Assembly: GCA_019055375.1 (NCBI GenBank) | Contig: JAHQIW010004353.1 | Coordinates: 1-64,000 of the forward strand | Source: Parelaphostrongylus tenuis | Lineage: Eukaryota > Nematoda > Chromadorea > Rhabditida > Metastrongylidae | DNA: 64,000 nucleotides | Reading direction: 5' to 3' | Part shown: in pieces, positions 55,501 to 64,000 of the stretch | Numbering within the stretch: the first letter of the stretch is position 1 | How the letters are laid out: each line of letters opens with the position of its first letter | Notes under the pieces: model-generated | Databases searched by the model: none | What the model was told of the DNA's origin: nothing | What the model saw: only the letters and a program-made list of their open reading frames with translations | Position numbers and translations under genes: made by a program

Positions 55501-58500
55501 AACGTTCGTCGTCGCCTACTCTTGGTATAGGGGATTGAGCGCCCCGAGAGGATTGGCTGAAGACGAAGGGCAACTGTCCGAGTGAGGAGACCGTCAAGGT
55601 CAAAACACGTGTATCGGGCTCTATAAGTCAGTCCATTTAGCAAGCCACATGACATGTTGGCTCAAATAATGGTTATGAGAACTTCCTTTGTTACAGAAAG
55701 TGTATCTACCACCCAAACTCTTGCTTTTTATCCATTCATAAGAGCAACGAAATCTCTGAAAGCACTTTCAGTACCGATTTGGTTCTTCGATCATTTTCTT
55801 TGCAGATGTTCGTCGATGTACTCGGGAAGTGATCGATGCTGAACACTTTTAGCTCATTTATCTTCTACCCGCTCAATTCAGTGTTCACTGTAGACAACTA
55901 TGAAGTCGGTATCCCCACACTCTAGATTTAAGGAGAGCACTAATTTGTTGTGAATTGAATTTTAAGATATTCGGTTATAATGTTTGTCATTATTGGCTTA
56001 TACCTTTCATTTTCAACTACAGATCTTTTCATTTTGACAGTTAAAACATTTCAAATTTTGGACGTAACACATTGAGATTTCCTCTTGATTAGTAGCATGA
56101 AATTGTCGCCTCCTCAATTTTGCATCGGTGATTTGATCCCTTTGACATGCTAAGCATTTGAAGGAAACTCATGTTCTCTCGAATTTTGATTTCATTCATC
56201 GATATTCTCTTCACGCTCTCACATTAAGTCTTTCGTTCGTATACCAAAGGTGTAAAAATGACTAGGTTAAAAGGGTCCGCAATAGCTTAGAGGCATAAGA
56301 GCTAGAAAGCGTGTACCACTTATCAGTTCAAAAGAAGTACATGATGACGTCATCTCATGCTTTTGAGTTCAACTTCCGTCGTATCTCATAATGAAAGAAA
56401 GAAGACGTTCGCTTTAAGTGGCTTAAGTGGCTGAAGAGGTGTAAATTATAAACCATGACGCTGATATTGGATTTTATTATTTGAAGTGGATTTCTTTTTT
56501 CTAGTCTCACAACTTCCTAGTAATGTCCATTGCGCAAAAACTACCGTTCTATCTACTTGTAGGTAGCCACATGTCGCTAAACCATTATGGCGGCCTCGAG
56601 TGGAGAACGTTGGAGGCAACTTGTGCACACCATCCTTTTATACACTCAGCGTCCTTCTGTCCAATCTGAGATTTATTAAACCATACTTTCACTTTTTTAA
56701 ATGAAACCGTACTCTCACTAGGTTCGTTCGCTGTTATGTGGCCAGATATAAAATGCGCTGTTGCTGCTCTCAGTCTCCCCAACCTCACATCCAATACTGA
56801 ATGCTAGCAAAAATCATTCCAGTTTGCCAGTTCTATGTTATCTTTGGTTTTCTGAAGCTGAGAAAGTATGAATATGCAGAATGATACACTGAGGAAAAAA
56901 CCAAACAGAAGTCCTTCCTAAAATGGTGCATGAAGTGAACGCTATAACAGAAAACTTAACGAAATATGCTGCATTTTCATCTCTAGCTAAAGTTAATGAA
57001 TTTCTATGCCCATTCGAGTGTTGTGTTCTATATTCAATTATTTTTATTGTTTACTCAATACCACTCGTCGTCACTTTCACAGTGAGGTCCCAGCTCTTCG
57101 AGCATTCAGTATAGTTCCTCGCAACCATATTTGCAAACTCCTTTCAACTTTGGCTTCAAGGTTCGAGTGCTGCCAGAGAATTTTTGTCCTTACCATAGAT
57201 ACTGTTAGCTATTGGTTGATAGTATAGCTCTACGAGGGCCTTTCCAAATGCATTAGAGAGACTTACTGTGAACAGACAAAGCGATATCATTTTGTCAGGT
57301 CTATTGAGCCCTAGAGATAAGTTGAACATGTAGATGAAATGAACCATGACCACTGCACTGTCCCTCCTTCCCCGGTCTTCCAAATAAATTTGAAAAACAA
57401 GCAGAATTGAAACTTCTCTACTCTTTAGTAAAATCTTTAGGTCATTCGTACATTTGTAGTTTCTTAACCTCATCATCGCAAAATAATCTAATCTGATCAT
57501 TTTCACAACTTTAGACTATAACAAACTTCAGCTTGTCTACCTAAAAGTAATTGCTACTTGATACACCATTGAAGGTTTCCACTAAACTCACATAATTATG
57601 CCAGTAAATGCATAAAACATTCCATAGTATCGCAGGATTTGAGCTATTAGTGTCAAGTGGCTATGCGAGATTCTTACTGATCAAATAGTGTGCGACGAAA
57701 ACCAATTTTTAGTGGAATCTGCTCTACTGTGTACACATATCTAGAGCTCCCTATGCATGATTTGGTAGAACGTCAGTGCTGCTCTATATTCACTGATTTT
57801 TCGACTTTTTTCTATAACTGGAAAAGTAAAGAATTGAAAGGCACATTTCACATACCGCCCTCAAAAAGTCGAGATTTTGGGGTGGGTGCATACCACTTCA
57901 AAGCTATAATGTTATCCTTTCGCAAATCTTCTAAAAGAAATTAATGCTTAATACGAAACGACGGTTTTTAGTGAGTTAGAACATGAAGAAAATCACAAGC
58001 AACATCAAACAAACTGGCAAGAGCGGTCTCCAGCTCGACGCTCTCCAATGCTACCATATGGAGATTTTGCTGAAATTATTATCACTTTCTTAGACAATGA
58101 AAATTTTTATAGTTTGCGCTGTTCATACTAAAAGGCAAAAGTACCAACCAAAAAATTTCCTTGGGAGTCATATGTATGCACCTCTCCGTCTCCCATGCCG
58201 AATAATAGCAAATTTCCGTCGGGAGACCACTGCAACGTAGGCAGTGAGTACTAATTTTATCGAGATGTAATTGCCGAATTATTTGCTGAAAAGAGCTTGG
58301 TAATCGTTTACCTCACATGTGGCGATGTTTCCGGAAAGGTCTTTATTCCAGATGCGATTCCCATCCATCGTTCCAACTATGACTTGCCCTGACAATTAGA
58401 CAGTAGTCAGCAATTAGAAGACCGTTTTGCTAATACTTCATTCACTGACGACCCGGGAGTTATCATCAATATATTCTTTTACGAGATAATACCCTTTTAT

Positions 58501-60937
58501 GGCATCTCCATATTCATATGGGTAGTAACAAAAATTCTGTTCTTAGAAAACATATAGAGACATGTGATCATTTGATTACAAGTGTATCATGATAACTTGA
58601 TTTTGTTGTAAGTATGCAAACGTACCATCTTGATAAGAGATTGCTATTTTGCTGCCATCGTAATTCCATGCCATACCAACAACGACGCTTTTGTTTCTGA
58701 ACAGTTATAACCCTAAGCTGGCGATTTTTGAATGCTTTTCAAGGCATTCGAAAAAAAAAAACACGACCATCATAATCATTTTATTAGAAAAATTCTTGAT
58801 TTAACTCAAAAACTCCGAGTGTTTTCTTAACCCATGTTTAAATTTCAGTATGGCTCTTAAATATTTTTGAGCCATGTATGTGCTCTGTTATGGGTACTTA
58901 TACAGTGCAATACACCTTCCAGCGTTGCAACCTTCTCAGTTGTACGGTGCCTTTCGTCTTGAGCCAATCATTCTCGGGGAAGAGCCCCTTACATAGAGGA
59001 ATCGCAGGCGTAATATGTACACGCGCCAACAAGTGATAAAAATCACCAAGCGGGCAATGTTGTACACTCGATTGCATCTGGCTGACACTCGTAAAATATC
59101 ATACCATTGGTTTATGGCGTTAAAAGCGCCATGCAAGTGACGAGGTTGCAAAGTCGAAACACGTGTATTGCGCTGTATAAGTGCTCATAGCAGACCACAT
59201 ACATGACTCAATAATTATCAGGCATGTTGATGGAAGTGTTGTAGATGATTTTCTTCACCGCTAGAGTGAGCACAAAATGAAGAAGCTGCCTAGAATCATT
59301 TGGAAGTTTTTCGCACTATCAGGTAAACTTAGATTTATGGCAGATGATTTGTGCTAAAGCGGGAATTTCTTTGGATCTATTAATTTGATTTAATCATCTG
59401 TAGCACCGGAATATAAGAAACGTGAGGTGATGTTGACGTTTGGACGATCTGAGCCAACATAAGGAATTGCTTGACAGCGTGCAAAGTTTCTGGAAGATTT
59501 GTAATTAGGTTTCGAGACGGAGTAAAGTCTAAGTGAAACATTATTGAAACGCTTCTCCACTATACAAGGGAACACTGGATATCGTACGATGCTTTTGTAG
59601 GATTGAGCTTAGACGTCATCTAGGAGTTATCTAGCTATCTGTGAAATTGCCTTCATTCAATTGTGTTTTGGAAAACATCAATATGTCGTCATTCATAGAC
59701 TTCTTATCAAATCTTTTGTACGGTATGATATTGTATGTTTGTAGTATACGTACGTTTAGACGGTTTCGCTCGTCTCATCGGTACCACACTCCCCATACTA
59801 AGAATAGCAAAGGGGAACATGCCACAGTGCTCGTCAGGCGAAATATCGCGTGTTGCACCGTCTTGTTTGCAATCAATGTTTTGCGGCTGTTATTATATTT
59901 AAAAACTGTCATCATTAGACTGATTTTTGTAAAATCTCGTGAAGTCTAGTAAACCTTTTTCAAGTCTTTCAAAAATTAGTCGAATGAAGGCAATGCTCAA
60001 ATATAATAACAGCCATAAAACGACTGAAAACAAGGCGTAACACGCGATATTTCAATTGCCGAGCCTTGTGGCATGTTCTCCCTTTGCTACTCATAGCATG
60101 GGCCGTGTGCTAATGATGAGACGGCGAAATCATCGAAACGTACATATACTGCTATCATGGATGATCAAATCTCAAAAATAATAAAAAAATTTATGAAATT
60201 GAATCTACGAGATAATCCCACTGTTGAAATACGGCTACAGATCATTCTTCATGGAGTAAAGCCTATCAGGCTATACTGTGTCAACTTATAATAATGTTTA
60301 CAATTTCTTTCCGGATCCGTGAGAGTGGGAATGGGCCTAGACAGTTTGCTCACAACATCTTGTTTCATTAAAGCCTACTGGCAATGTGTTCAGTTGAACA
60401 TGACAGCAGTACCTGTTATTTATCATTTCCTCGTACCACGTTTCATTATGGAGACTCCACACAATAATCAAGCCATTAGAGTCACTTGTGGTGAGTTTTT
60501 GGTGTACTTCATTCCAAGCTGCGCATAGAACTGTCCCTGAGAGGAAAAAAAGCTCATGCACTTTCGCGAAACACCTCATTTCGAGATATAAAACGCGGCG
60601 AGTTAAGTAGTTTATCTAATATCTGTGACATTAGATGCTTCTAACAGCTTATCTCTCTTAAGCCTGTTTTTTATTCCTCACCACTGTGTCCTTCGAGTGC
60701 TTGATTAACGGGCATATTCATCACCGATCCTCCTTTTGCATCCTCTCAAGTAAAATTTCGAGTATAAATGCAAACAAAATTCTTAGGCATCAAGGTAGCA
60801 TAGTGGAAACGGCTAAGAATCTTACCTTGCTTTAGTTTAATAACTTTAAGAAGTCCTCCTGTTCCACCACTTGCTAAGAAGTTTGTGTTCAAGTTCCATT
60901 CAACACAAGCAAGAACTGTGTTGCCAGGAACTTTGAC
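38803..60937 (-). CDS. ifta-1: WDR35/IFT121, IFT-A ciliary transport subunit
   Basis: Twenty-nine minus-strand exons reproduce the WDR35/IFT121 protein in order. Exons (high to low): 60,826-60,937; 60,682-60,744; 60,413-60,536; 58,626-58,696; 58,312-58,388; 58,145-58,229; 57,856-57,930; 54,673-54,798; 54,438-54,623; 53,776-53,823; 53,534-53,676; 53,378-53,432; 49,623-49,679; 49,454-49,535; 49,303-49,391; 48,333-48,421; 48,179-48,239; 48,063-48,119; 47,465-47,550; 46,038-46,184; 45,855-45,987; 45,683-45,802; 45,468-45,626; 44,495-44,619; 43,411-43,547; 43,232-43,318; 39,206-39,335; 39,058-39,157; 38,803-38,939. Signature segments are [36 protein letters not shown] and [10 protein letters not shown] before the stop. 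The protein is a beta-propeller plus alpha-solenoid subunit of IFT-A, acting in retrograde transport in cilia; in nematodes that means sensory neurons. The start exon and parts near 55-57.8, 50-53 and 48.4-49.3 kb were not found. Apparent lesions: frame shifts at 43.47, 44.57 and 49.53 kb, an in-frame TAA at 48,404, and a lost acceptor at 53,677. Confidence 0.93.
39360..39800. repeat. GC-rich MITE with long terminal inverted repeats
   Basis: The left end CCCTTAACGC...GGCGCTAGCCCCACCTCGCC...GACGCGCGCGGTGGCGAGCA...GTCCGTGGTG is mirrored at the right end by CATCACGGAC...TGCTTGCCGCCGCGCGCGTT...GGGGCGCTGC...GGGCGAAGGGTTAA. Arms of about 70-80 bp are far richer in GC than the surroundings. It has no coding capacity and sits in a WDR35 intron, starting about 25 bases 5' of exon 39,206-39,335. 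Confidence 0.65.
39945..40710. repeat. Three family A copies, two forming a palindrome
   Basis: Copies at 39,945-40,250 (plus), 40,255-40,480 (plus) and 40,481-40,710 (minus). Each carries GAGACACGTGTTTCGTCC, CTTACAGACTCATCAGCCGG and ATCGACGACGTACG-type words. The second and third face each other with almost no spacer, making a long near-perfect foldback centred near 40,485. The three copies are much closer to each other than to other family A copies, which suggests recent local duplication. Confidence 0.75.
41131..41781. mobile_element. Non-autonomous mariner element with TIRs and TA
   Basis: Terminal inverted repeats of 38 bases: left 41,131-41,168 begins GGTCTTTTCATG and right 41,744-41,781 ends as the complement of GGTCTTCTCTTA. 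TA dinucleotides lie just outside both ends (41,129-41,130 and 41,782-41,783), as for mariner insertions. Inside are mariner coding scraps in opposite orientations: minus strand [18 protein letters not shown] with a stop at 41,208, and plus strand fragments with ATISRI-like helix-turn-helix remnants (about 41,440-41,600) and [10 protein letters not shown] near 41,650. Two C-termini facing opposite ends show internal rearrangement. Confidence 0.7.
42440..43060 (+). mobile_element. Non-LTR retroelement 5' region fragment
   Basis: A non-coding GC-richer block (CTACCAGGGACCATCGGCAA, CTCCTTTCCCCTCCCCCTCC, GGGGCCCGCACTATCAATGA) that in strongylid genomes is typical of the untranslated start of RTE-like elements. 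The closing words (GCACTATCAATGAAGACGGA...CAAGTATCTAAGT) recur in shorter form at 17.3 and 29.95 kb. Class assignment rests on memory of such elements, not a search. Confidence 0.4.
43750..43885 (+). repeat. Divergent family A fragment
   Basis: Contains CCTCGTCATTTACACGGTGC, TCAGTCGGTTCC and CCTCGTATAAGGAATCGACG, similar to the variant copy at 58.9-59.0 kb and to the fragment at 14.7 kb. Confidence 0.4.
44495..48239 (-). CDS. ifta-1: WDR35 exons for the alpha-solenoid repeats
   Basis: Eight exons in phase read [78 protein letters not shown] with [29 protein letters not shown] with [55 protein letters not shown], and [17 protein letters not shown] followed after a one-base shift by [13 protein letters not shown]. 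These helix pairs form the TPR-like arm that contacts other IFT-A subunits in known structures. The shift lies at the six-base A run (T6 on the plus strand, 44,569-44,574). Confidence 0.93.
45055..45330 (+). mobile_element. RTE-like reverse transcriptase, 3' fragment
   Basis: The plus strand reads [20 protein letters not shown] and then [20 protein letters not shown], followed after a frame change by a [18 protein letters not shown] end. This is the C-terminal tail, beyond the reverse-transcriptase core, of a non-LTR element family very common in hookworm genomes. The fragment is 5'-truncated, as expected for target-primed insertion, and ends near a GATACAGGTGATAA segment. It lies antisense in a WDR35 intron. 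Confidence 0.8.
48333..49679 (-). CDS. ifta-1: WDR35 exons, propeller end and solenoid start
   Basis: Exon 49,623-49,679 reads [18 protein letters not shown]. Exon 49,454-49,535 reads [16 protein letters not shown] and VADFKWDE. Exon 49,303-49,391 reads [18 protein letters not shown]. Exon 48,333-48,421 reads TLRNA, a TAA, then [20 protein letters not shown] and PRLW. The first two join out of phase by one base, which one extra base in the A7 run at 49,529-49,535 would repair. Residues expected between 49,303 and 48,421 were not clearly found. Confidence 0.82.
50190..50710. repeat. Two facing family A copies
   Basis: A plus-oriented copy from about 50,225 to 50,515 (CCCGATACTCGTGTTTCGAC, GTTGGCGACGACGAAC, ATTCGATTGCTTTTCGCTGG) is followed directly by a minus-oriented partial copy (GTATAGGGGAGTGAGCGCC, GATGAGATTGTCAAGGTCG, AAACACGTGTATCGGGC) to about 50,705. 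It lies in a WDR35 intron. Confidence 0.7.
51470..51760. repeat. Family B inverted-repeat element (copy 3)
   Basis: Left arm TAGAGCCTTTTCGAGGTTGG, AGAGTCAGAGCCATAGGTAC and GTTTCGGAGGTGTCGGCC. The right arm is complementary (GTGGCAGCGCCGAAATGTGC, ATGACTCTGACGTACCAACC). Shorter than copy 2 because of an internal deletion. Confidence 0.65.
52718..52998 (-). repeat. tRNA-derived SINE (copy 3, best head)
   Basis: On the minus strand the 5' head reads CTGGCCCAGTGAGGTGCTTG (A-box region), then GGTTCGATCTC (B-box) about 30 bases on. The body follows: GGTACCAGGCTGGTCTCGGA, AAGCAGCACTGATTCGAT, TTGTAAAGGCAAAATATGCA and GCATGGCGCATTTTTCAGGG. This is the copy with the best-preserved pol III promoter boxes of the three in this window. 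Confidence 0.7.
53378..54798 (-). CDS. ifta-1: WDR35 exons, propeller middle segment
   Basis: Five exons: 54,673-54,798 ([16 protein letters not shown]), 54,438-54,623 ([20 protein letters not shown] and [15 protein letters not shown]), 53,776-53,823 ([16 protein letters not shown]), 53,534-53,676 ([18 protein letters not shown] with GEFYFIWHF) and 53,378-53,432 ([15 protein letters not shown]). Order and spacing match WDR35, and phases agree across all junctions. The 53,534-53,676 exon is preceded by TTTTTGG instead of an AG acceptor. The segment expected between 57,856 and 54,798 (about 80 residues) was not recognised. Confidence 0.88.
55155..55680 (-). repeat. Two family A copies in tandem
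   Basis: Minus-oriented copies at about 55,155-55,400 (partial) and 55,380-55,680. Words include GAGCGCCCCGAGAGGATTGG, GAGACCGTCAAGGTCAAAAC, ACACGTGTATCGGGCTCTAT and, at the junction, CAATCGAGTG. They lie in the WDR35 interval where exons for about 80 residues were not found. Confidence 0.7.
57856..60937 (-). CDS. ifta-1: WDR35 exons for the N-terminal WD40 propeller
   Basis: Seven consecutive exons keep phase throughout. They read [49 protein letters not shown] with GLIIVW and [55 protein letters not shown], and [11 protein letters not shown]. These correspond one by one to the first WD repeats of WDR35. The 60,682-60,744 exon uses a TTGAG acceptor rather than TTTCAG. The expected first exon (a short MFxYLSKK-type start) was not found upstream to 64,000; it may be tiny or beyond view. 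A family A copy and the foldback at 59.7-60.2 kb sit in the intron between exons 60,413 and 58,696. Confidence 0.9.
58810..59235. repeat. Variant family A copies, facing
   Basis: The plus part at 58,810-59,100 (TTCGAG-type end, TGAGCCATGTATGTGCTCTG, GAGCCAATCATTCTCGGGGA, TGTACACTCGATTGC) is followed by a minus part to 59,235 (AAAGTCGAAACACGTGTATT). This variant has a different centre from the standard copies. Confidence 0.55.
59690..60170. repeat. Long foldback element (family C)
   Basis: Left arm about 59,730-59,900 (TACGTACGTTTAGACGGTTT, GCTCGTCTCATCGG, AGCAAAGGGGAACATGCCAC, GCGTGTTGCACCGTCTTG, GCGGCTGTTATTATATTT) and a complementary right arm about 59,990-60,165 (AAATATAATAACAGCC, AAGGCGTAACACGCGATATT, GTGGCATGTTCTCCCTTTGC, TGATGAGACGGCGAAATC, GAAACGTACATATACTGC). 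The arms are about 170 bp with an 80-base spacer. The outer parts recall family B in layout but not in sequence. Confidence 0.7.
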
Positions 60938-60944
60938 CTAAATT

Positions 60945-62650
60945 CGGTGCCTTGTGCTTGAGCATTACTTAGTAAGAACGGAGAACAGAATAGTTTCTTT
61001 GATTTTCGGAAGAAACCATTTTGAGTAGAACACTTGATGAAAGCTCTTTATCTTGTTCTTTTTATTTCCGTTTCATTTTCTTCACTGGAAAACGAGTTGT
61101 TTTACTTCTTAAGAACAAGCTGTTCACAAGATATTTTGGTTGCTAATCCTCCAAAAACCTCATTTAGCCATCAGTGTCGAAAACGGTCGAACACAAGAAT
61201 ATTTGCGAATCTAGACTCTGAGTGCAAAACCTCAGAGCATCAATGAAATAGAACGAAAACGGCCGAATCTGTGCATGCCAATCCATGTTCTCAAAAGCAT
61301 AGATATTCTGTCTTCAGAAATTTTTTAATGATTGTATATAATCTCCAATAGTTCATCGCTCCATTTTATCCACTGGATGTTGCTGAATGTCAAAATACGA
61401 TTTACAAAAAGCTTTCACCTATCAGATAAGGTGGTTGTAGATGAGGAGTTGCATATTTTCAGTCAGAAAGTCTACTAGCTGTAAAGGGATACCGCAGATA
61501 GGTCTAGAAAGTATCAGTGCATATCTTATCGCTACAGAAATTGTAAATAATGGTTCTTTTTCTGAAAATGTGAAATAATTTGTGTTTACTGAATTGGAGA
61601 TTTATTTGCTGGCTGTTCAAATCGCTTGATCCCTCGTTGACACTGTGTTAATATTGATGGCACGCTTGATGGCACTGAATTGATAATGGTGCTAATGACC
61701 ACTGACTAGATGACCCCCACTGGTTGCGTGTTACATCTCATTAACAGCCACCTTACGAGTTATCCTAGATTCATTACATGACACAAAGAATAATGTGCTA
61801 ATGATTAAGATAAAGCGCTTGGCGTTGATAATCCATTGTGGACTTGACTTCATTAAGGATCGCTACAGGTGACAGACTGTATGTCCGGCATACGCAATAC
61901 CTTTGCGATGGTCTAATAAGTTTTAGGCTAGTTCTGCTATTCATACTGACAAGTATGGTACCACTATGCCGACCGCGGGGAGATGCGAGGCTAAATAAAC
62001 TTTGAGATACAAAGTCAAACTTTGTTTTTATCCATAGAAAATTGATTACAAGCCATCATGTATGAGAGTGGAACTAAATCAGACAAGAAAATTGATCAGT
62101 GAAAGTTCACCTTTCGTGTCAGCAGTAGAGAACAACCATTGATCGATTTCTCGTTGTAATTTACAGCTGAATTGAGTAACTGCATCGCTCAAGGAATCAG
62201 CAAGCAAAATATATAGACGTCAAATAAGTTTAGCAGATTTGTGTTGAAAATTTCAGCAGTTAGCCGATATGTATCGTCATAGCAACGACTCCTTAAAGCG
62301 ACTAGACGAATGCACTGGACAAATTTTCTGCATAGCGACATGGAGCTGTTGATGAATGAATAGGGTAAAACATGCAGAATCCTTCTCGTTAGCGAAAGAT
62401 TTATGTTTTATTAGATTTTTCACTTATCCATCTCCCATTTCATTCATGCATGTTGACGTACTCCACCAGCTGAACGCGCATTTCGAGGTAGCAGGAGAAC
62501 CGTACAGGGAAAACATAACTGTTTGCTGCTACAAGCTTGACACTGAGCTTCTTATCGGTTGTTTTCAAGCTTTTACTTCCCTCAACCATTTTTAGTCGCC
62601 TCAGAATGTGGCATAATTGGCTTCCAGCGATTTTTCCCCATCCTTGATTG
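60945..62650. other. Upstream of WDR35, no gene recognised
   Basis: This stretch should hold the first WDR35 exon and promoter, but I could not find an ATG followed by a matching segment and donor. It is AT-rich, with no repeat recognised. Confidence 0.35.
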
Positions 62651-62654
62651 ATAA

Positions 62655-62694
62655 TCGAATATCCGGCATACACTGGTGTATACCGGATATTCGA
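62655..62694. repeat. 19-bp near-perfect palindrome
   Basis: Arm TCGAATATCCGGCATACAC at 62,655-62,673 and arm GTGTATACCGGATATTCGA at 62,676-62,694, separated by only two bases (TG). One mismatch. Confidence 0.85.
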
Positions 62695-62699
62695 CTTGA

Positions 62700-64000
62700 A
62701 TTTCGTCTTCTTCGTAATGTGAGCAGAACTCAGATTTTTATTGATGCTCCTGATTTTTCTAAGTAGACAGCGAAGAATTTGGAAGTGCCACGCTAATGTC
62801 AACAGCTGTTCACCAAATTTCCGTCCTACATAGGACTGTCACAAAAATTGACGGCCACTATGATGACCACATTAATTATCTCTGCCAAATGATAGAGTTT
62901 GAAATGTACGGATGTTTCCAGATATCTCAAAAACCGATTCACTTCAACCTGATCAGTAATAATGGGTAGTTTTTAAGATTACCAAGCTAACATGATGCTC
63001 TTATCAAAGCGCTATTCGACTATAAGTTAGGCCTCTAGACCCTCTCAAGAACCACGCTAAAAACTTCCACTAATCTCTCATCAATTCCTTCAAAAGCATT
63101 AAATCATTCCCAACTGGATCTATAAAATCCGGCCCGCAATACATGAGCGTTTCTCCTCTCAATCATATTCATTTATTTGCAATTGGTCTTAGAATTATAA
63201 CACACTACAAATTTTCGTCATTGAACAGAGAATTTATAAATCTGGCAAATGGCCACTGCTATCATCTATTACTTGTTGCTTACATCGTTTACGGCACCTT
63301 ATTGATCCGTTGCATTCATGGATGCTTCATCGCCTTAATGACCTTAATTGATGTCGTCTACTTCGAGCATTTTCAAAGGCGCTCAATAAAACAAGTATTT
63401 CAAACTTTAGTGGTGAAGAGAATTTTGATTAGAGGAATCACTTCTAGATGGGAGCAAGTCATAGTTATTGAGAATCTTTTTTTATATGGAAATGTGGAGA
63501 GGTCTTTCGCACTAGTGAAATCTAAAGTCTACTTCTTAACAACAGTTTTGAAGTTCAGGTTGTTACATACATCAGGAGAAGAATGAGTCAAATATATCAG
63601 ACGACTTCAAGCAGAAGTACGGGAAAGAATCCTTACTGGGGCCATCGTCTCCAGTGGAATAGTAAATGCTTAGCGATGAAAACTTTCGAGTAAGCGATAA
63701 TTTCAAACCTTATTTCTAATAGCACATATGTGGTACTAATGATACTATAAATACAAAAGACATCAAACTTGTACCAATAAAGTTCAATCAACCCTTCCCT
63801 CCACCTCTACACAAGTACGGAAAGCCGAAGTTCTACGTCTGCTTGAAGAACAGATATTATCGATAAATTAGATACTATTCTTTTGTCGCAATGTGGATGT
63901 CTTCAGAATGATTATTTTCAGCATAATAACTGCTAATCTTCTAGTAGAATTTATGACTCAATTTTTCTTGGCAAGATAAATTCAGAATAAAAATAAGATT
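62700..64000. other. No gene recognised to the window end
   Basis: A 147-codon plus-strand open frame (63,143-63,586) is long by chance standards, but its composition (many I, L, F, H) and lack of splice or motif support do not justify a gene call. No repeat family was identified. Confidence 0.3.

Noticed and set aside
63143..63586. 147-codon open frame on the plus strand
   Set aside because: No motif, splice context or balanced composition; long frames of this size can occur by chance in 64 kb.

Overview
The window looks like genomic DNA of a parasitic nematode, most likely a strongylid (hookworm or relative). It is AT-rich and gene-poor. Its genes are cut into short exons (50-200 bases) with GT-AG introns and worm-like acceptors of the TTTCAG type. 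It is crowded with decayed transposons, including a non-LTR reverse-transcriptase tail of a type I know to be very abundant in hookworms. I saw no bacterial or viral gene blocks. All identifications come from reading the sequence; no search was run.

Two conserved genes can be reconstructed by splicing exons by hand. On the minus strand, about 60.9 kb down to 38.8 kb, is the orthologue of WDR35/IFT121 (C. elegans ifta-1), a core subunit of the IFT-A complex that drives retrograde transport in cilia. Twenty-nine exons were mapped, covering N-terminal WD40 repeats, the second WD region, the alpha-solenoid (TPR-like) repeats and the cysteine-rich C-terminal tail. On the plus strand, 33.1-37.9 kb, is the 3' half of an insulin-receptor-substrate (IRS-like) adaptor gene, with seven exons ending in two tyrosine motifs. 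The two genes are convergent, with stop codons 0.9 kb apart. Both contain apparent lesions. Most are single-base length errors at or beside homopolymers, but the WDR35 gene also has an in-frame TAA and a lost splice acceptor.

Region by region: 0.2-1 kb, a piggyBac-type relic. 4-9.3 kb, exons of an unrecognised coiled-coil gene on the plus strand, interrupted by an internally deleted mariner on the minus strand. 10 kb, an orphan open frame. 10.5-20 kb, mostly featureless DNA with repeat scraps. 20.3-29.2 kb, a large inverted duplication with about 2-kb arms around a 4.6-kb centre that holds a dead mariner. 30.5-32.9 kb, two copies of a tRNA-derived SINE, a hairpin element and a LINE-like scrap. 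33.1-37.9 kb, the IRS-like gene. 38.8-60.9 kb, WDR35, whose introns hold a GC-rich MITE, a mariner-derived element with clear TIRs, reverse-transcriptase fragments, a third SINE copy and many copies of two dispersed families (A and B). 61-64 kb, no gene recognised.

Family A (marker words CACGTGTTTCG and GGCGACGACGAAC) and family B (a long inverted repeat; the 6.6-kb copy has a GGTGATAGCAC hairpin) are names used only in this annotation.
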